NCBI GenBank assembly: GCA_009881125.1
Contig: WXFH01000436.1
Span: 1 to 26,837 of the forward strand
Origin: Acidaminobacter sp.
GTDB taxonomy: Bacteria; Bacillota_A; Clostridia; Peptostreptococcales; Acidaminobacteraceae
Length of the DNA stretch: 26,837 nt
Reading direction: 5' to 3'
Each line of letters opens with the position of its first letter. The first letter of the stretch is position 1. The position numbers were made by a program, and so were the translations under genes. The notes beneath the pieces are model-generated. The model did not search any database. It was not told the DNA's origin and saw only the letters and a program-made list of their open reading frames with translations. Positions 7,551 to 16,062 of the stretch are shown here, one piece after another.

Positions 7551-7937
7551 CTAAATTTGCTGCCAGCTTCCTCTGAGTTCCTCCAAATATTGACGAATCT
7601 CAATGAGGGCCGTGGGATCTTTTTTAATATTGGCTTGCACCAGTGACCAGTGGAAGTACTCATACAGTTTGTATAAATCCTTTGCAATATCGCCTCCCTC
7701 ATCGAAATTCAGGGTGACCATCAGCTCTTCAATAATCAGCTGACCTTTGAGAATTTTTTGGTGGGCGATCTGAAGGTTCTTGACTTCAAGCGCAGCTTCT
7801 GCCGCCTTCAAGTTTTGAATCACTCCGTCATAGAGCATCAGGATGAGTTTTTTTTGCGGCGCCGTACTGACCTGGGCCCCGCCATAAGCTTGGTTAGCCT
7901 GTCTGAGGGCTGTATTGTATGCACTCATGTTTAACAT
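7551..7937 (-). CDS. fliS: flagellin export chaperone FliS
   Basis: A 128-residue FliS, the cytoplasmic chaperone that binds the C-terminus of flagellin and prevents premature polymerisation. It has the family core: AYGGAQVSTAPQKKLILMLYDGVIQNLKAAE (about 17-47), then IAHQKILKGQLIIEELMVTLNFDEGGDIA and YKLYEYFHWSLVQANIKKD. It follows fliD by only 3 nt. Two starts are possible: ATG 7937 with AGGTG 7 nt upstream, or the fourth codon ATG 7928 with AGGGG about 8 nt upstream. The difference is three residues. Confidence 0.95.
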   Translation of the reverse strand: MLNMSAYNTALRQANQAYGGAQVSTAPQKKLILMLYDGVIQNLKAAEAALEVKNLQIAHQKILKGQLIIEELMVTLNFDEGGDIAKDLYKLYEYFHWSLVQANIKKDPTALIEIRQYLEELRGSWQQI

Positions 7938-7940
7938 CCC

Positions 7941-9308
7941 CTATTCACCTGACTGCATGCCGCCTAGTTGGGCCGCCAGCCAGTTCGATTGCGTCTCAGA
8001 TTTTTGCATTGCGACGTCCAGTTTGGAAAACATGTTGACGTAGTAGGCTTCTCTTTTTGCCATTTTGTCTTCAAATTCTGAGATTCTGCGATTTAAGTCT
8101 TTGAGCGAGCGTTCCAGACTTGTGCTCTTAACCTGGATCATGCCGTTTGTTTTATCTGTCAAACCCTCAATAAGTGATTTAAGTTTCCCGGACATTCCGG
8201 TCTGTGCGCTATCTCCTGCCAGGAACTTTTGAACTTCATTCGGATTATCTTTCAGGGCTGCTTTCAATTTTTCAGCGTCCAGAAGCAGCGTCCCTTCTTT
8301 ATCAATGGTTTTTATGCCAATCTCTGCAAGATTTTTATACATGGCGCTGCTCTCTGAAAGATCTGAGGTTACACCCTGACGCAAACTGTTCTGAAACCTT
8401 ACAAGGCTGCTTTCACCGTAGAGTTTTCCCTGACTTCCCGCAACCTCTTTAGTGCCCGCTGCCATTTGAGATTTGAGAAAGGACATGGTGCTGTTGTATT
8501 GCTCGACGAATTCCTGGAAGGCTTTAACCGTTTTTTCAGTATCATCTGAGACAGTAATCATGGTGGACGGCCTCGTCCCGGTTTCTTGCTTCAGCTGAAG
8601 TGTCATACCCAGCACAGCGTCAGAAACCGTGTTGCTGTCGCGGGTCATTTCAATGCCGTTCACTGAAAAAATGGATTGCTTACCTAAAACTTCGACTTGT
8701 TCATCCAGACCAAGGGCAGCGGGGATGGTCCCATCAGACCCGGTCACTGTTATGTCCTGTGCCCCAAAGCTGCTGGATTTGAACACCATTCTTCCATCTA
8801 CCACGGTTGCCGTCACACCTGATTTTGCGCTTTCCAGGTTAATATTGCGAACTATAGTCCGAAGGGACTGAGTGGTCTCAATCGATATAACGGCCGACTT
8901 TTCCCCTGATCCAAGAGTGAGGCTGCCTTCAAGGCTGAGTGGCACATCCAGACCCAGCGCAGGCATCGCCGTGCCTGTCCCTGTCACTTTGGTTTGAGTT
9001 GCCAGCCGCGTGACAATGACCTCATACTGGCCGCTGACAGCGTCTCGGGTTCCGCTGCCGCTGACCACAGTATCATCAGATGAGGCAGTCGTCTTGGAAT
9101 ACAGTGTTTCTGTCTTCGACAGGGACGCAATTTTATCCAGCAAATTTTTGAGGCGGGTGGAAACGTCTTTCCAGGCCCCTTGCTTGGCTTCCAGGCTGGA
9201 TTTCTTTGATGCGAATGTAATAAGCGGGCGTTTCTCAACCGCCATCAACTTATCAATCACGCCCTGATCCATGCCTGAGTAAGAACCTATAAAATTAATT
9301 CCGGCCAT
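7941..9308 (-). CDS. fliD: flagellar filament capping protein FliD
   Basis: A 455-residue hook-associated protein 2 that caps the growing filament and folds incoming flagellin. The N-terminus (MAGINFIGSYSGMDQGVIDKLM) is the classic FliD opening, followed by a coiled-coil helix to about residue 65 and beta-rich central domains (about 75-260) containing ATVVDGRMVFKSSSFGAQDITV. The C-terminal FliD_C region contains KLYGESSLVRFQNSLRQGVT, and the end is a long helix (about 395-450) used in cap assembly. Start ATG with GAGGTGAC upstream. It follows flaG by 67 nt with no clear promoter in the gap. Confidence 0.96.
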   Translation of the reverse strand: MAGINFIGSYSGMDQGVIDKLMAVEKRPLITFASKKSSLEAKQGAWKDVSTRLKNLLDKIASLSKTETLYSKTTASSDDTVVSGSGTRDAVSGQYEVIVTRLATQTKVTGTGTAMPALGLDVPLSLEGSLTLGSGEKSAVISIETTQSLRTIVRNINLESAKSGVTATVVDGRMVFKSSSFGAQDITVTGSDGTIPAALGLDEQVEVLGKQSIFSVNGIEMTRDSNTVSDAVLGMTLQLKQETGTRPSTMITVSDDTEKTVKAFQEFVEQYNSTMSFLKSQMAAGTKEVAGSQGKLYGESSLVRFQNSLRQGVTSDLSESSAMYKNLAEIGIKTIDKEGTLLLDAEKLKAALKDNPNEVQKFLAGDSAQTGMSGKLKSLIEGLTDKTNGMIQVKSTSLERSLKDLNRRISEFEDKMAKREAYYVNMFSKLDVAMQKSETQSNWLAAQLGGMQSGE

Positions 9309-9375
9309 AAGTCACCTCATTCTTTTCCAACCAACTATTCTTTGGAACTAAATTGTCGTTTCTAAATTTCAAGCT

Positions 9376-9762
9376 CTAAATTTTCTCATCCACGCACAGT
9401 CCAACGAGTTCTCTCAGGTTTGACATGAGTTCGACCATTTTTTCAGAAGGTATTTCTTTGACGACTTCGTCCGTCTCATCATCAATAAGTTTGACAATGA
9501 CTTCGCCGGATTTTTCGTGAATTTTAAATTCGAAATGCGTCGTACTCCCCTGTCTCATTTCATTGACCTCTTGAATAAGCTTGTCTACCAAAGCAACAGA
9601 GGGATGTGATTTCGCTTCTTGATGTTGATCTCCTTGAGGCGGTTTTCCAAAATGGTGCTCAATCTTTTCTTTGAGCTTTTCAAGCGGAATTCGCTGACCT
9701 TGCTCTTGAATGACCCTTAATGCCGGGCTGGAATGTTGAACTCTTTCAATTTTATAATCCAC
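9376..9762 (-). CDS. flaG: FlaG family flagellar protein
   Basis: A FlaG-family protein of 129 codons. The conserved C-terminal half (about 85-128) reads HFEFKIHEKSGEVIVKLIDD, then ETDEVVKEIPSEKMVELMSNL, the FlaG signature. The N-terminal half is charged and variable. FlaG is linked to filament length control in several bacteria, but its mechanism is not settled. I choose GTG 9762 because GGAGGT lies 5 nt upstream; a GTG at 9780 would place the ribosome binding site inside the gene. It lies between csrA and fliD. Confidence 0.9.
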   Translation of the reverse strand: MDYKIERVQHSSPALRVIQEQGQRIPLEKLKEKIEHHFGKPPQGDQHQEAKSHPSVALVDKLIQEVNEMRQGSTTHFEFKIHEKSGEVIVKLIDDETDEVVKEIPSEKMVELMSNLRELVGLCVDEKI

Positions 9763-9781
9763 GGCGCACCTCCGCAACACG

Positions 9782-9994
9782 TCATCCTCTGGTTTTAAGC
9801 AGCGACTTCGCGGCCGCAGCCGCAGACTGATTCTCTTTCATGACCTCATCAAGCACTTCTTTTCTGTAGATTTTAACCTCTTTTGGAGCGTTGATGCCCA
9901 GCTTGACCTTGCCGTCTTCAATACCTAAAACAACAATCTCAATGTTCCCGTCAATGATCAGGGATTCCTCTTCTTTTCTAGCCAAGACCAGCAA
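9782..9994 (-). CDS. csrA: carbon storage/translational regulator CsrA
   Basis: A 70-residue CsrA, an RNA-binding homodimer that recognises GGA in hairpin loops and represses translation, classically of flagellin (hag) in Firmicutes. The sequence MLVLARKEEESLIIDGNIEI followed by VVLGIEDGKVKLGINAPKEVKIYRKEV is textbook. The start is TTG, with GGAGGGGGTGG upstream inside the end of fliW, and the genes overlap by 17 nt. An unusual run of five Ala sits near the C-terminus (about 58-62). Its antagonist FliW is made from the same transcript. No flagellin target gene is in this window. Confidence 0.97.
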   Translation of the reverse strand: MLVLARKEEESLIIDGNIEIVVLGIEDGKVKLGINAPKEVKIYRKEVLDEVMKENQSAAAAAKSLLKTRG

Positions 9995-10427
9995 CTGTAG
10001 CCACCCCCTCCTCCAGCTTCAGCGGAACCCGCGTCGGCCATTCGGGATTACTTAAAATGACCTGAGCTGCGGTTCTGTTCGTCAAGCTGACCACCAGTGG
10101 CGCTGCCAGGTTCATGGTGGAAGCTTCAAGGGGTTCGCGAACCGTCACTATAGCCAGGACCTCTGCGTCCTCAGGGGTTGCAATGCCAATTGCCTTGCAG
10201 ACATCATCCGGTAAGTCCACTTCAAAGCTCTGAATCCAGTACCAGGGACTGGTCAGAATGAAACCAACCGTGTCGTCATCTTCGCAGCACATGCTGAAAA
10301 ATGGCATGGACGCTATCTCTTCAATTTTGAAGCGTTTACAGCTTTCAAACCCGGGAATGCCCTCCGGAAAATAGAGGTCACCGCTTAGAGCCAGCTGTTC
10401 GTTGAGTTCTTCTTGATTAATGGTCAT
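9978..10427 (-). CDS. fliW: flagellar assembly factor FliW
   Basis: A 149-residue FliW, the CsrA antagonist that also binds flagellin. When flagellin is exported, FliW is freed to sequester CsrA, closing a secretion-coupled translation loop. Family motifs are FPEGIPGFESCKRFKI (about 20-35), SPWYWIQSFEVDLP (about 60-74), VREPLEASTMNLAAPLVV with the conserved NL-APLVV stretch (about 100-117), and AAQVIL. It starts 20 nt after flgL and overlaps csrA, so stoichiometry is probably set by coupled translation. Confidence 0.96.
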   Translation of the reverse strand: MTINQEELNEQLALSGDLYFPEGIPGFESCKRFKIEEIASMPFFSMCCEDDDTVGFILTSPWYWIQSFEVDLPDDVCKAIGIATPEDAEVLAIVTVREPLEASTMNLAAPLVVSLTNRTAAQVILSNPEWPTRVPLKLEEGVATVAGLG

Positions 10428-10447
10428 AGGATTCTCCCCACTTCAGT

Positions 10448-11359
10448 CTAGAGGTAGTCGAGCAGCGTCGGCTGCAGGATTTTAGCGCCCGTAGACAAAG
10501 AGGCTTTGTAGGCGTTCTCCATCATGGCAAATTGCATCACCTTTTCGGCAAAATCAATGTCTTCGGCTTTCGAAAGCAGCTCAGTCAAATTGAGGGCCTC
10601 TGAATCATTAAGGGTTGTCATGGCTTCGAGACGGTTGGCTGTCGCGCCGTTTTTCGAGCGAATGGATAAGACGGTCTCAATTTTCTCGTCCAGTTGCTTT
10701 AAAATATCCCCGCCGATGGTCTTCCGTTCCACAGAATCAGCCTCAGCGAGGCCTTTCTTGAATTTGGCCAGAACCTCAGAAAGACTGTCCTCGCCATCCT
10801 TTTTTGCTTCAAAGATCTCATGCCCCGTGATATTGATCTCAATCCGGACACCCGGCAAGACTTCGTGTCTGAGTCGCTCTTCATTGCCAGAGTAGGCAAT
10901 CTTCCCCGTCACTTCGTCTGTTGAAAACGGCGACGTCATTGTCTTCGTTCCGCCAAATAAAAATCTGCCGTCGTATTTCGAATTCCCAATTTGGGATAAT
11001 CCCTGGATCAATTGTCCGACTTCAATCTCATAGGCTTTGTACTCCGCATCGCTGTTGGTGCCGTTCGCCGCGGCAATGGCCAGCTCTCTCAATCTGTTCA
11101 GCGAGGCACCAATTTCGTTGAGTGCCCCATCTGTGGTTTCCACCCAACCGGACGCATCTTCAATATTTCGTTTGTACTGCGCGTTCCGCCCCACTTCAGT
11201 TTCAAGGGACAAGGCTCTGGACACCATGACTGGATTGTCAGAGGGTCTGGAGAAGAGTTTACCCGTCGTGAGCTGATTCTGGGTTTTATGCATTTGATTC
11301 AGGTTTCGGCGCAGGTGGATCAGAAAATCTTCACCCATCATCCGGTTCGTCACTCTCAT
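10448..11359 (-). CDS. flgL: flagellar hook-associated protein FlgL
   Basis: A 303-residue hook-filament junction protein HAP3, related to flagellin. N-terminal MRVTNRMMGEDFLIHLRRNL and TTGKLFSRPSDNPVMVSRAL (about 30-50) match the flagellin N-domain as seen in FlgL, and the C-terminal helix (about 255-303) is the matching flagellin C-domain. The central domain includes FLFGGTKTMTSPF. It begins 13 nt after flgK, with GGAGGAAACC before the ATG. It is exported with the aid of FlgN. Confidence 0.96.
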   Translation of the reverse strand: MRVTNRMMGEDFLIHLRRNLNQMHKTQNQLTTGKLFSRPSDNPVMVSRALSLETEVGRNAQYKRNIEDASGWVETTDGALNEIGASLNRLRELAIAAANGTNSDAEYKAYEIEVGQLIQGLSQIGNSKYDGRFLFGGTKTMTSPFSTDEVTGKIAYSGNEERLRHEVLPGVRIEINITGHEIFEAKKDGEDSLSEVLAKFKKGLAEADSVERKTIGGDILKQLDEKIETVLSIRSKNGATANRLEAMTTLNDSEALNLTELLSKAEDIDFAEKVMQFAMMENAYKASLSTGAKILQPTLLDYL

Positions 11360-11372
11360 GGGGTTTCCTCCA

Positions 11373-12935
11373 TTATCTGACCATATTGATCAGGGTATCT
11401 AGCATGCTGGTTAAGGTCGTCATGACGCGGGCGTTGGCCTGATAACCCGTTTGGAATTTTACCAGGGCGCTGATTTCCTCATCTATGGAGACGCCCATGA
11501 CGGACTCTCTTCTCTGATGAAGCTGGTTGAGCAAAGAGGTTTCATTATCCGCCATGGTGCGGCTGTAAGCCGCGTCAACACCCAGTCCTGCAATGGTTGC
11601 TCGATAACGCGCATCCGCAGTGTCGCCGGTGGTCGTTATAAATGTCATGGTCGTCTTGTCATAGTCAGATGCATTAAGAGAGACATCCCTGAGCGCCGCT
11701 ATGGCCAGAGCTCTGGAGCCGTCGCCCACGGGTGCGTCCGCGGCTGAACTTTTGCCTGCAGCTATCAATTCCGGTTTATCTTTAAGGCTGGAGTTGACTT
11801 GGATGTTGGCTGCTGTAATTGTTCCCGCACCGCCGCTGATGAAGAAATCCAGTCCGGTGTTGTCGGGGTTGTGAACCTGATTGATCAAGCCTGCCATGCC
11901 CGAGGCCAGCGCGTCCATTTTTTGTGTGTAATCCTCTACTTCAGTCATCATGGACTGCAGTCCGTTGATGCTGCCCTCACCGGTTTTAACAACGGTGAAA
12001 CCAGTAGGATTTTCAGTTGTTTGGGCTGTTGGAACAATGACGCTGCCTGCTTTCCAAGTATTCAGATCGAAACCGGCACTTAATGGCGCATCCAGGAATT
12101 CAATGGTATTGACATCACCCTTCACGGCGACCGCGACTTTCATCTGAGTCGTTCCACTCTCATCTTCGTACGTTTCAACAGACTGTACTGTGCTAAAGGT
12201 CGGTGTCGGTGTGTTGTTGCCCATGACAGCTTGCCCGCCTACGGTGAGCTGAATGCCGCCATCGGCTAAATCTGTTTTTGAAAAGGACACAAACGCTGAA
12301 AGCTGATCCAAGAGCAAGTCCCTTTGATCCATCAGATCATTGGGCACCATTTCCCGCGTCACTGCGGCTTTAATCTGCTCGTCCACCGCGGTCAGCTGCT
12401 CCAGTTTTGTGTTGATTTCGAAAGTGTTTTGACTCACCTGGAACAAAGTCTCGGATTTCAGATCCTGAAGTTGTGACGCCGTGTGGCCGAATCGATCCGC
12501 CATGGTGGTGGACTGCTCGACGACAATGGTCCTGGCTGTAATGCTTTCCGGGGTTTTGCTGAGCTCTTGCCAGGCATTCCACATTTCCTGCATGGCGTCG
12601 CTGATGCCGGTTTCCGAAGGTTCGTTGAATATGATTTCCAGGCGGTCGTAGACGCCGTTTTGAGACTCATAGGTGTTCAATCTCCCCGTTTCAAGGCGAA
12701 CTTGGCGGTCCGTGAAAACGTCGCGAATCCGCGTAACGCCCTCGATCTTGACACCGGTGCTGATTTCACCAATCCCGTTGAGGTGCTGCGGTGTATTGGT
12801 CACCAGATCGACGCGTTTTCTGGAGTACCCTTCGGTCTGAGCGTTGGAGATATTGTTTGATGTGGTATTGACTGCGGACTGCATAGCCTGAAGCCCGCTG
12901 TTTGCTATATTCATAGTACCAAAGATTCCGGACAT
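11373..12935 (-). CDS. flgK: flagellar hook-associated protein FlgK
   Basis: A 520-residue HAP1, first of the two hook-filament junction proteins. The N-terminus has NIANSGLQAMQSAVNTTSNN and ISNAQTEGYSRKRVDLVT (about 8-45), the rod/hook family motif followed by the FlgK-specific NAxTxGYSR. Central FlgK features are a coiled region with EIIFNEPSETGISDAMQEMW and NDLMDQRDLLLDQLS. The C-terminus (DEEISALVKFQTGYQANARV, then TTLTSMLDTLINMVR) is the conserved assembly helix. Start ATG with GAGG 7 nt upstream, 17 nt after flgN. Confidence 0.97.
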   Translation of the reverse strand: MSGIFGTMNIANSGLQAMQSAVNTTSNNISNAQTEGYSRKRVDLVTNTPQHLNGIGEISTGVKIEGVTRIRDVFTDRQVRLETGRLNTYESQNGVYDRLEIIFNEPSETGISDAMQEMWNAWQELSKTPESITARTIVVEQSTTMADRFGHTASQLQDLKSETLFQVSQNTFEINTKLEQLTAVDEQIKAAVTREMVPNDLMDQRDLLLDQLSAFVSFSKTDLADGGIQLTVGGQAVMGNNTPTPTFSTVQSVETYEDESGTTQMKVAVAVKGDVNTIEFLDAPLSAGFDLNTWKAGSVIVPTAQTTENPTGFTVVKTGEGSINGLQSMMTEVEDYTQKMDALASGMAGLINQVHNPDNTGLDFFISGGAGTITAANIQVNSSLKDKPELIAAGKSSAADAPVGDGSRALAIAALRDVSLNASDYDKTTMTFITTTGDTADARYRATIAGLGVDAAYSRTMADNETSLLNQLHQRRESVMGVSIDEEISALVKFQTGYQANARVMTTLTSMLDTLINMVR

Positions 12936-12952
12936 CCCATGACCTCATTTCA

Positions 12953-13357
12953 CTAAATGGACTGGTCGAGCCAGCCTGAGCTTATTGCCTGCGATTTGTG
13001 CACTTCACCGCTTTTGGCATACATACTGCCGGTTGGGTTTGCGCTTTGAGGCGCCAAGGCTTCCTTTAAGGCGCCAAGGTAAACCAGCGTCTGTCTCGCC
13101 AGCAAAGCATTGGTCTCCTGCAGCTGCTTAATGGCTTCAACTTTGTGACGTATCAGACTTTTAAACTCGCCGCTCATTTCCTCCGGCAGTTCTGTCGGTT
13201 TTAGCAGCTGATTCATTTTCCTGGTCAAATCTGTCTTGTATTTTGCCATGGCCTCAAGGGCTTCGCCGTGCTGCGTCATTATTAAGCGCTGCTCTTCTTC
13301 CAAAAGCAGTTTTATTTCATCCAGGCACTCAAGCAGGTTAGTTTCAGCGGTCATCAT
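12953..13357 (-). CDS. flgN: FlgN family flagellar chaperone
   Basis: A 134-residue helical protein in the FlgN position between flgM and flgK. FlgN binds the C-termini of FlgK and FlgL and delivers them to the export gate. The visible sequence is a long helical hairpin (about 1-100) with Glu/Leu-rich heptads (LLECLDEIKLLLEEEQRL) and KVEAIKQLQETNALLARQTLVYL, characteristic of FlgN, then a disordered Ser/Gly-rich tail. The start overlaps the flgM stop in ATGA, with a second in-frame ATG immediately after. Confidence 0.88.
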   Translation of the reverse strand: MMTAETNLLECLDEIKLLLEEEQRLIMTQHGEALEAMAKYKTDLTRKMNQLLKPTELPEEMSGEFKSLIRHKVEAIKQLQETNALLARQTLVYLGALKEALAPQSANPTGSMYAKSGEVHKSQAISSGWLDQSI

Positions 13358-13653
13358 TTATTCGACTTCCTCTCGTGGATGAGGCGTTCTGTCAGGGACG
13401 CCGCGATTTTGTCCACAGAAGGTTTATAGGTCCCCTGCTTAAGCTGAGCCTTGATTTCAAGGGCTCGCTGCGAGATTTCACTTTCCTCAGTACCGTCTTT
13501 GATCATTGCAGTCAAGGCCTTGGCTGCGCCGGATAATTCAACCTGATCGCTTTTGGATCCGTTGCCGGACGCTTTGACTTCCTGGGCTTTGGTCTCCTGT
13601 TTCTGATAGGATTTGAGTGCAGACAAATGCAGATTGGATGATTGTATTTTCAC
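13354..13653 (-). CDS. flgM: anti-sigma-28 factor FlgM
   Basis: A 99-residue FlgM, which holds the flagellar sigma factor (FliA/SigD) until the hook is complete. The N-terminus is disordered and polar; the conserved C-terminal region includes SDQVELSGAAKALTAMI (about 34-51) and the sigma-binding helices ALEIKAQLKQGTYKPSVDKI followed by AASLTERLI. The start is GTG, backed by GAGGAGGG 6 nt upstream. It is the first gene of the late operon, downstream of a sigma28-like promoter, so it is probably under negative autoregulation by its own target. Confidence 0.94.
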   Translation of the reverse strand: MKIQSSNLHLSALKSYQKQETKAQEVKASGNGSKSDQVELSGAAKALTAMIKDGTEESEISQRALEIKAQLKQGTYKPSVDKIAASLTERLIHERKSNK

Positions 13654-13710
13654 GAAGAACCCTCCTCGGAGTGTGCACGTTCGTTTAATTGATAGTCTTC
13701 TATACTGGTC

Positions 13711-13737
13711 ATATCGACTATAGTCTAAGATAGTTAA
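13711..13737 (-). promoter_or_regulatory. sigma28 (FliA/SigD)-type promoter of the flgM operon
   Basis: The minus strand reads TTAA (13734-13737), 15 nt, then GTCGATAT (13711-13718). The Bacillus SigD consensus is TAAA-N15-GCCGATAT, so the -10 matches at 7 of 8 positions and the spacing is exact. The start point would be near 13704, about 50 nt before the flgM GTG. The same arrangement recurs upstream of cheX. Confidence 0.75.
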
Positions 13738-13758
13738 GAGATAAATTCAAATTTTATT

Positions 13759-13855
13759 GGAAGACGGTGTCTGACACCGCCTTCCATGACTTTGGAAGAT
13801 GGTGTCTGACACCGTCTTCCATGACTTTGGAAGATGGTGTCTGACACCGTCTTCC
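13759..13855. repeat. tandem array of three 35-bp palindromic units
   Basis: Three palindromes at 13759-13785, 13794-13820 and 13829-13855 share the core GGTGTCTGACACC (13766-13778, 13801-13813, 13836-13848). The arms are GGAAG/CTTCC, and the 8-nt spacer ATGACTTT is identical in both gaps. The period is exactly 35 bp. The array lies just upstream of the sigma28-type promoter of flgM. The few differences between units (GAC/GAT and GCC/GTC in the arms) are partly compensatory, which suggests selection for, or copying of, the hairpin. Confidence 0.9.
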
Positions 13856-13867
13856 AAAATCAAGATG

Positions 13868-13908
13868 AAACTCGGGGTTGATAGGCACCAGCCGCTGACA
13901 CCCAGTTT
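13868..13908. repeat. long-core palindromic repeat with AAACT arms
   Basis: The arms AAACT (13868-13872) and AGTTT (13904-13908) are the same as in the repeats near fliJ and in cheA. The core, however, is longer: GGGTTGATAGGC, a short loop, then GCCGCTGACACCC. It is an imperfect hairpin of about 41 bp. Together with its neighbour it shows that the family is modular, with two arm types and two core types. Confidence 0.65.
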
Positions 13909-13909
13909 A

Positions 13910-13966
13910 CACAAAAAGAATGGAAGCGGGGGTTGAAAGGCGCTAGCCTTTGACACCCGCTTCCAT
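13910..13966 (-). terminator. long-core palindromic repeat acting as probable terminator of the receptor gene
   Basis: A strong hairpin at 13921-13965 has arms TGGAAGCGGG and CCCGCTTCCA and an inner stem built from GGTTGAAAGGC and GCCTTTGACACC around GCTAGC. On the minus strand it is followed by TTCTTTTT, so it looks like an intrinsic terminator 22 nt after the receptor stop codon. Its arms (GGAAG/CTTCC) and TGACACC half core tie it to the neighbouring repeat array, so the terminator appears to be a member of the repeat family. Confidence 0.65.
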
Positions 13967-13986
13967 CCTTGCACTTTTCTTTTGTC

Positions 13987-16062
13987 TTAGGCCGCCTTTC
14001 GGCCCTTACCCTGATCCCGCTTCTTAAACAATCCTTTGATCGTACCTGCAATTCGTTCAGCGGCTGTCTTGAATCCTTCAAAAGTAATTTTCTTTTTCTT
14101 GCGCGTTTGCTTGTCAGAGTCCTCCGGTGTCTCAACCGGGGTCTCAAACATGGCCTCATCAGTCTTGAGTCTGAACTGGTTCACCGAAAACTTGAGCATC
14201 TGTGCCTGACTGGACAGTTCCTCACTGGAGGCCGCTGCCTCCTCGGAGGTCGCCGAGTTCGTCTGAGTGACTTGGGAGACTTGGGAAATGGCCCGGTTGA
14301 CCTGCTCAATGCCTGAAGCCTGCTCATTGGAGGCCTCAGCAATATCTCCTACCAGTTTTGCCGCCTTTGAGACTTCCTTCTCAATATTCTGGAGGGCTTT
14401 TGCCGTGTCCTGAGCCAGCTGGCTGCCTGCACCCACTTTTCGGATCGAGCCTTCAATCATTTCTGCGGTTTCTTTCGCTGCGTTTGCGCTCCGAGCCGCC
14501 AAGCTGCGGACCTCGTCCGCGACGACAGCAAAACCTTTGCCGTGCTGACCTGCCCGGGCCGCTTCCACAGCGGCATTCAGTGCCAGAATATTGGTTTGGA
14601 AGGCAATGTCATCAATGACTTTGATCACCTTTGAAATTCTCTTGGACGACTCGTTGATGTCTTCCATGGAGACCAGCATGTCACTCATACGCTGATTGCC
14701 AAGAAGGGCATCTTTCATGGCTTGATTGGTGATGCTGCTGGCACTCACCGCATTATTGGCATTATGTGTGGTCTGAGCTGAGAGCTGCTCCAGTGAGGCT
14801 GTAATTTGCTCCACGGCACTGGCTTGTTCTGTTGCCCCTTGAGAAAGCAGCTGGCTTGAATCCGCCATTTGATGGGCACCCGCAGACACTTGCTCAGCAG
14901 CCATATTAATATCGCTCAGAACGCGGTTTACCTTGTCTGCCATATGAGAAAACGCACTGGCGAGCTGACCTATTTCATCTTTGGTGGTGGACTGGATGTG
15001 GACGTTGAGGTCGCCATCGGCAATCTTCTCTGAAGCCTGAAGCAAAGTTTGGAGCGGCTGTTTAATAGCTCTGCTGATGATCAGGCCCAGGAAAATCGAC
15101 ACCGCCACGCCCGCCAGAGTAAAGAGCAGCATCCAAAGCACCGACTTAGCTACACCTGCGGAAACCGCCTTTTGATTAACTTCGACCATGGCATCTATCA
15201 ATTCAATGGCCTTATCAAAATTGACATTGTTGACTTCCAGTGCCTGTTTCAACATTTCTTCCTGCACGGAGAACGCGGTGCCCACGGAGCGTTCCATTCT
15301 CACCAAAACATCAAGTGTGATCTTCATATTTGGAATCGCGACGTCATTATATATTTTCCAAGCTTCAGCCTCCCAACCGGGGCCGCGCTCCAGCATCAAT
15401 TGATTAATATGCGCCCCCGCCTCATGGACCTTCGAGTGGGGCTCATCAATGCTGATCATTAACTGGCGCAGCTGAGGACTGCGAGTCTCATAGTGATCCA
15501 GCCATCCACCAAGCGCACAGAGATTGGGATCCAGCTGCCCCACAAAGGTCTGCCCTTTGGTGAGACTGTCAGACAGCGACCAGATCCAGCTGTAGTGGTC
15601 CTTTTGACGCAGCGCGATCTCGTATTGGATCTTGGCGGGATCATCGACGCCAATATTGTCGAGTTCTATGGACTTGGCAATAAACTTGTCATGGCCAGTC
15701 CACCAAGCGTTGATAAATGGCTCTGCTTCAGTCCAAAGCTTTCTGACCTCACCGGACATGGGGAGCTTGACAAAACGCGCCCATTCCCTGGAGAGAGTTT
15801 CAGTATGCCCCTGAATATCTTTATAGATTGCCTGCCGCTGCTCAAAATCCAGTTTTGGCGACATCAAGAGATTATCAAGTCCTGAGATCATAGCCATTTC
15901 AACATTAATTTGAAGCAGCGACTCAACACTCGGCATTTTGTTCCTGCTGATATCGTTTATGCCTAAAAATCCGGCGAAGCCCACCAAACCCGCAATCAGT
16001 GCCACTGCTACAAATCCCGCAATCAGTTTGGTTCCAATTTTCAACTTTCTCAAAAAAGCCAC
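13987..16062 (-). CDS. methyl-accepting chemotaxis protein with extracytoplasmic 4HB-like and CZB domains
   Basis: A chemoreceptor of about 691 residues. TM1 is at about 12-33 and TM2 at about 306-332, then HAMP, then the signalling domain with the hairpin tip [20 protein letters not shown]. The region between the membrane segments has a helical bundle followed by a CZB-like zinc-binding motif: DHYSWIW (His156), NLCALGGW (Cys182), and [10 protein letters not shown] (His209, His213), the 3-His/1-Cys set of that family. The C-terminus ends in a long Lys-rich tail. I choose GTG 16062, 6 nt after GGAGGT; the GTG at 16068 directly abuts that site. It is last in the chemotaxis operon, 130 nt after cheD. 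The ligand is unknown; CZB receptors elsewhere respond to zinc or oxidants. Confidence 0.93.
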   Translation of the reverse strand: MAFLRKLKIGTKLIAGFVAVALIAGLVGFAGFLGINDISRNKMPSVESLLQINVEMAMISGLDNLLMSPKLDFEQRQAIYKDIQGHTETLSREWARFVKLPMSGEVRKLWTEAEPFINAWWTGHDKFIAKSIELDNIGVDDPAKIQYEIALRQKDHYSWIWSLSDSLTKGQTFVGQLDPNLCALGGWLDHYETRSPQLRQLMISIDEPHSKVHEAGAHINQLMLERGPGWEAEAWKIYNDVAIPNMKITLDVLVRMERSVGTAFSVQEEMLKQALEVNNVNFDKAIELIDAMVEVNQKAVSAGVAKSVLWMLLFTLAGVAVSIFLGLIISRAIKQPLQTLLQASEKIADGDLNVHIQSTTKDEIGQLASAFSHMADKVNRVLSDINMAAEQVSAGAHQMADSSQLLSQGATEQASAVEQITASLEQLSAQTTHNANNAVSASSITNQAMKDALLGNQRMSDMLVSMEDINESSKRISKVIKVIDDIAFQTNILALNAAVEAARAGQHGKGFAVVADEVRSLAARSANAAKETAEMIEGSIRKVGAGSQLAQDTAKALQNIEKEVSKAAKLVGDIAEASNEQASGIEQVNRAISQVSQVTQTNSATSEEAAASSEELSSQAQMLKFSVNQFRLKTDEAMFETPVETPEDSDKQTRKKKKITFEGFKTAAERIAGTIKGLFKKRDQGKGRKAA

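Noticed and set aside
13759..13966. CRISPR array
   Set aside because: Three short palindromes with identical 8-bp spacers and no cas genes; spacers are not unique, so this is a tandem repeat.
13747..13974. Minus-strand 75-codon frame upstream of flgM
   Set aside because: It is made almost entirely of translated tandem palindromes, giving repeated VSDTIF/CQTPS-like peptides, a by-product of the repeats.
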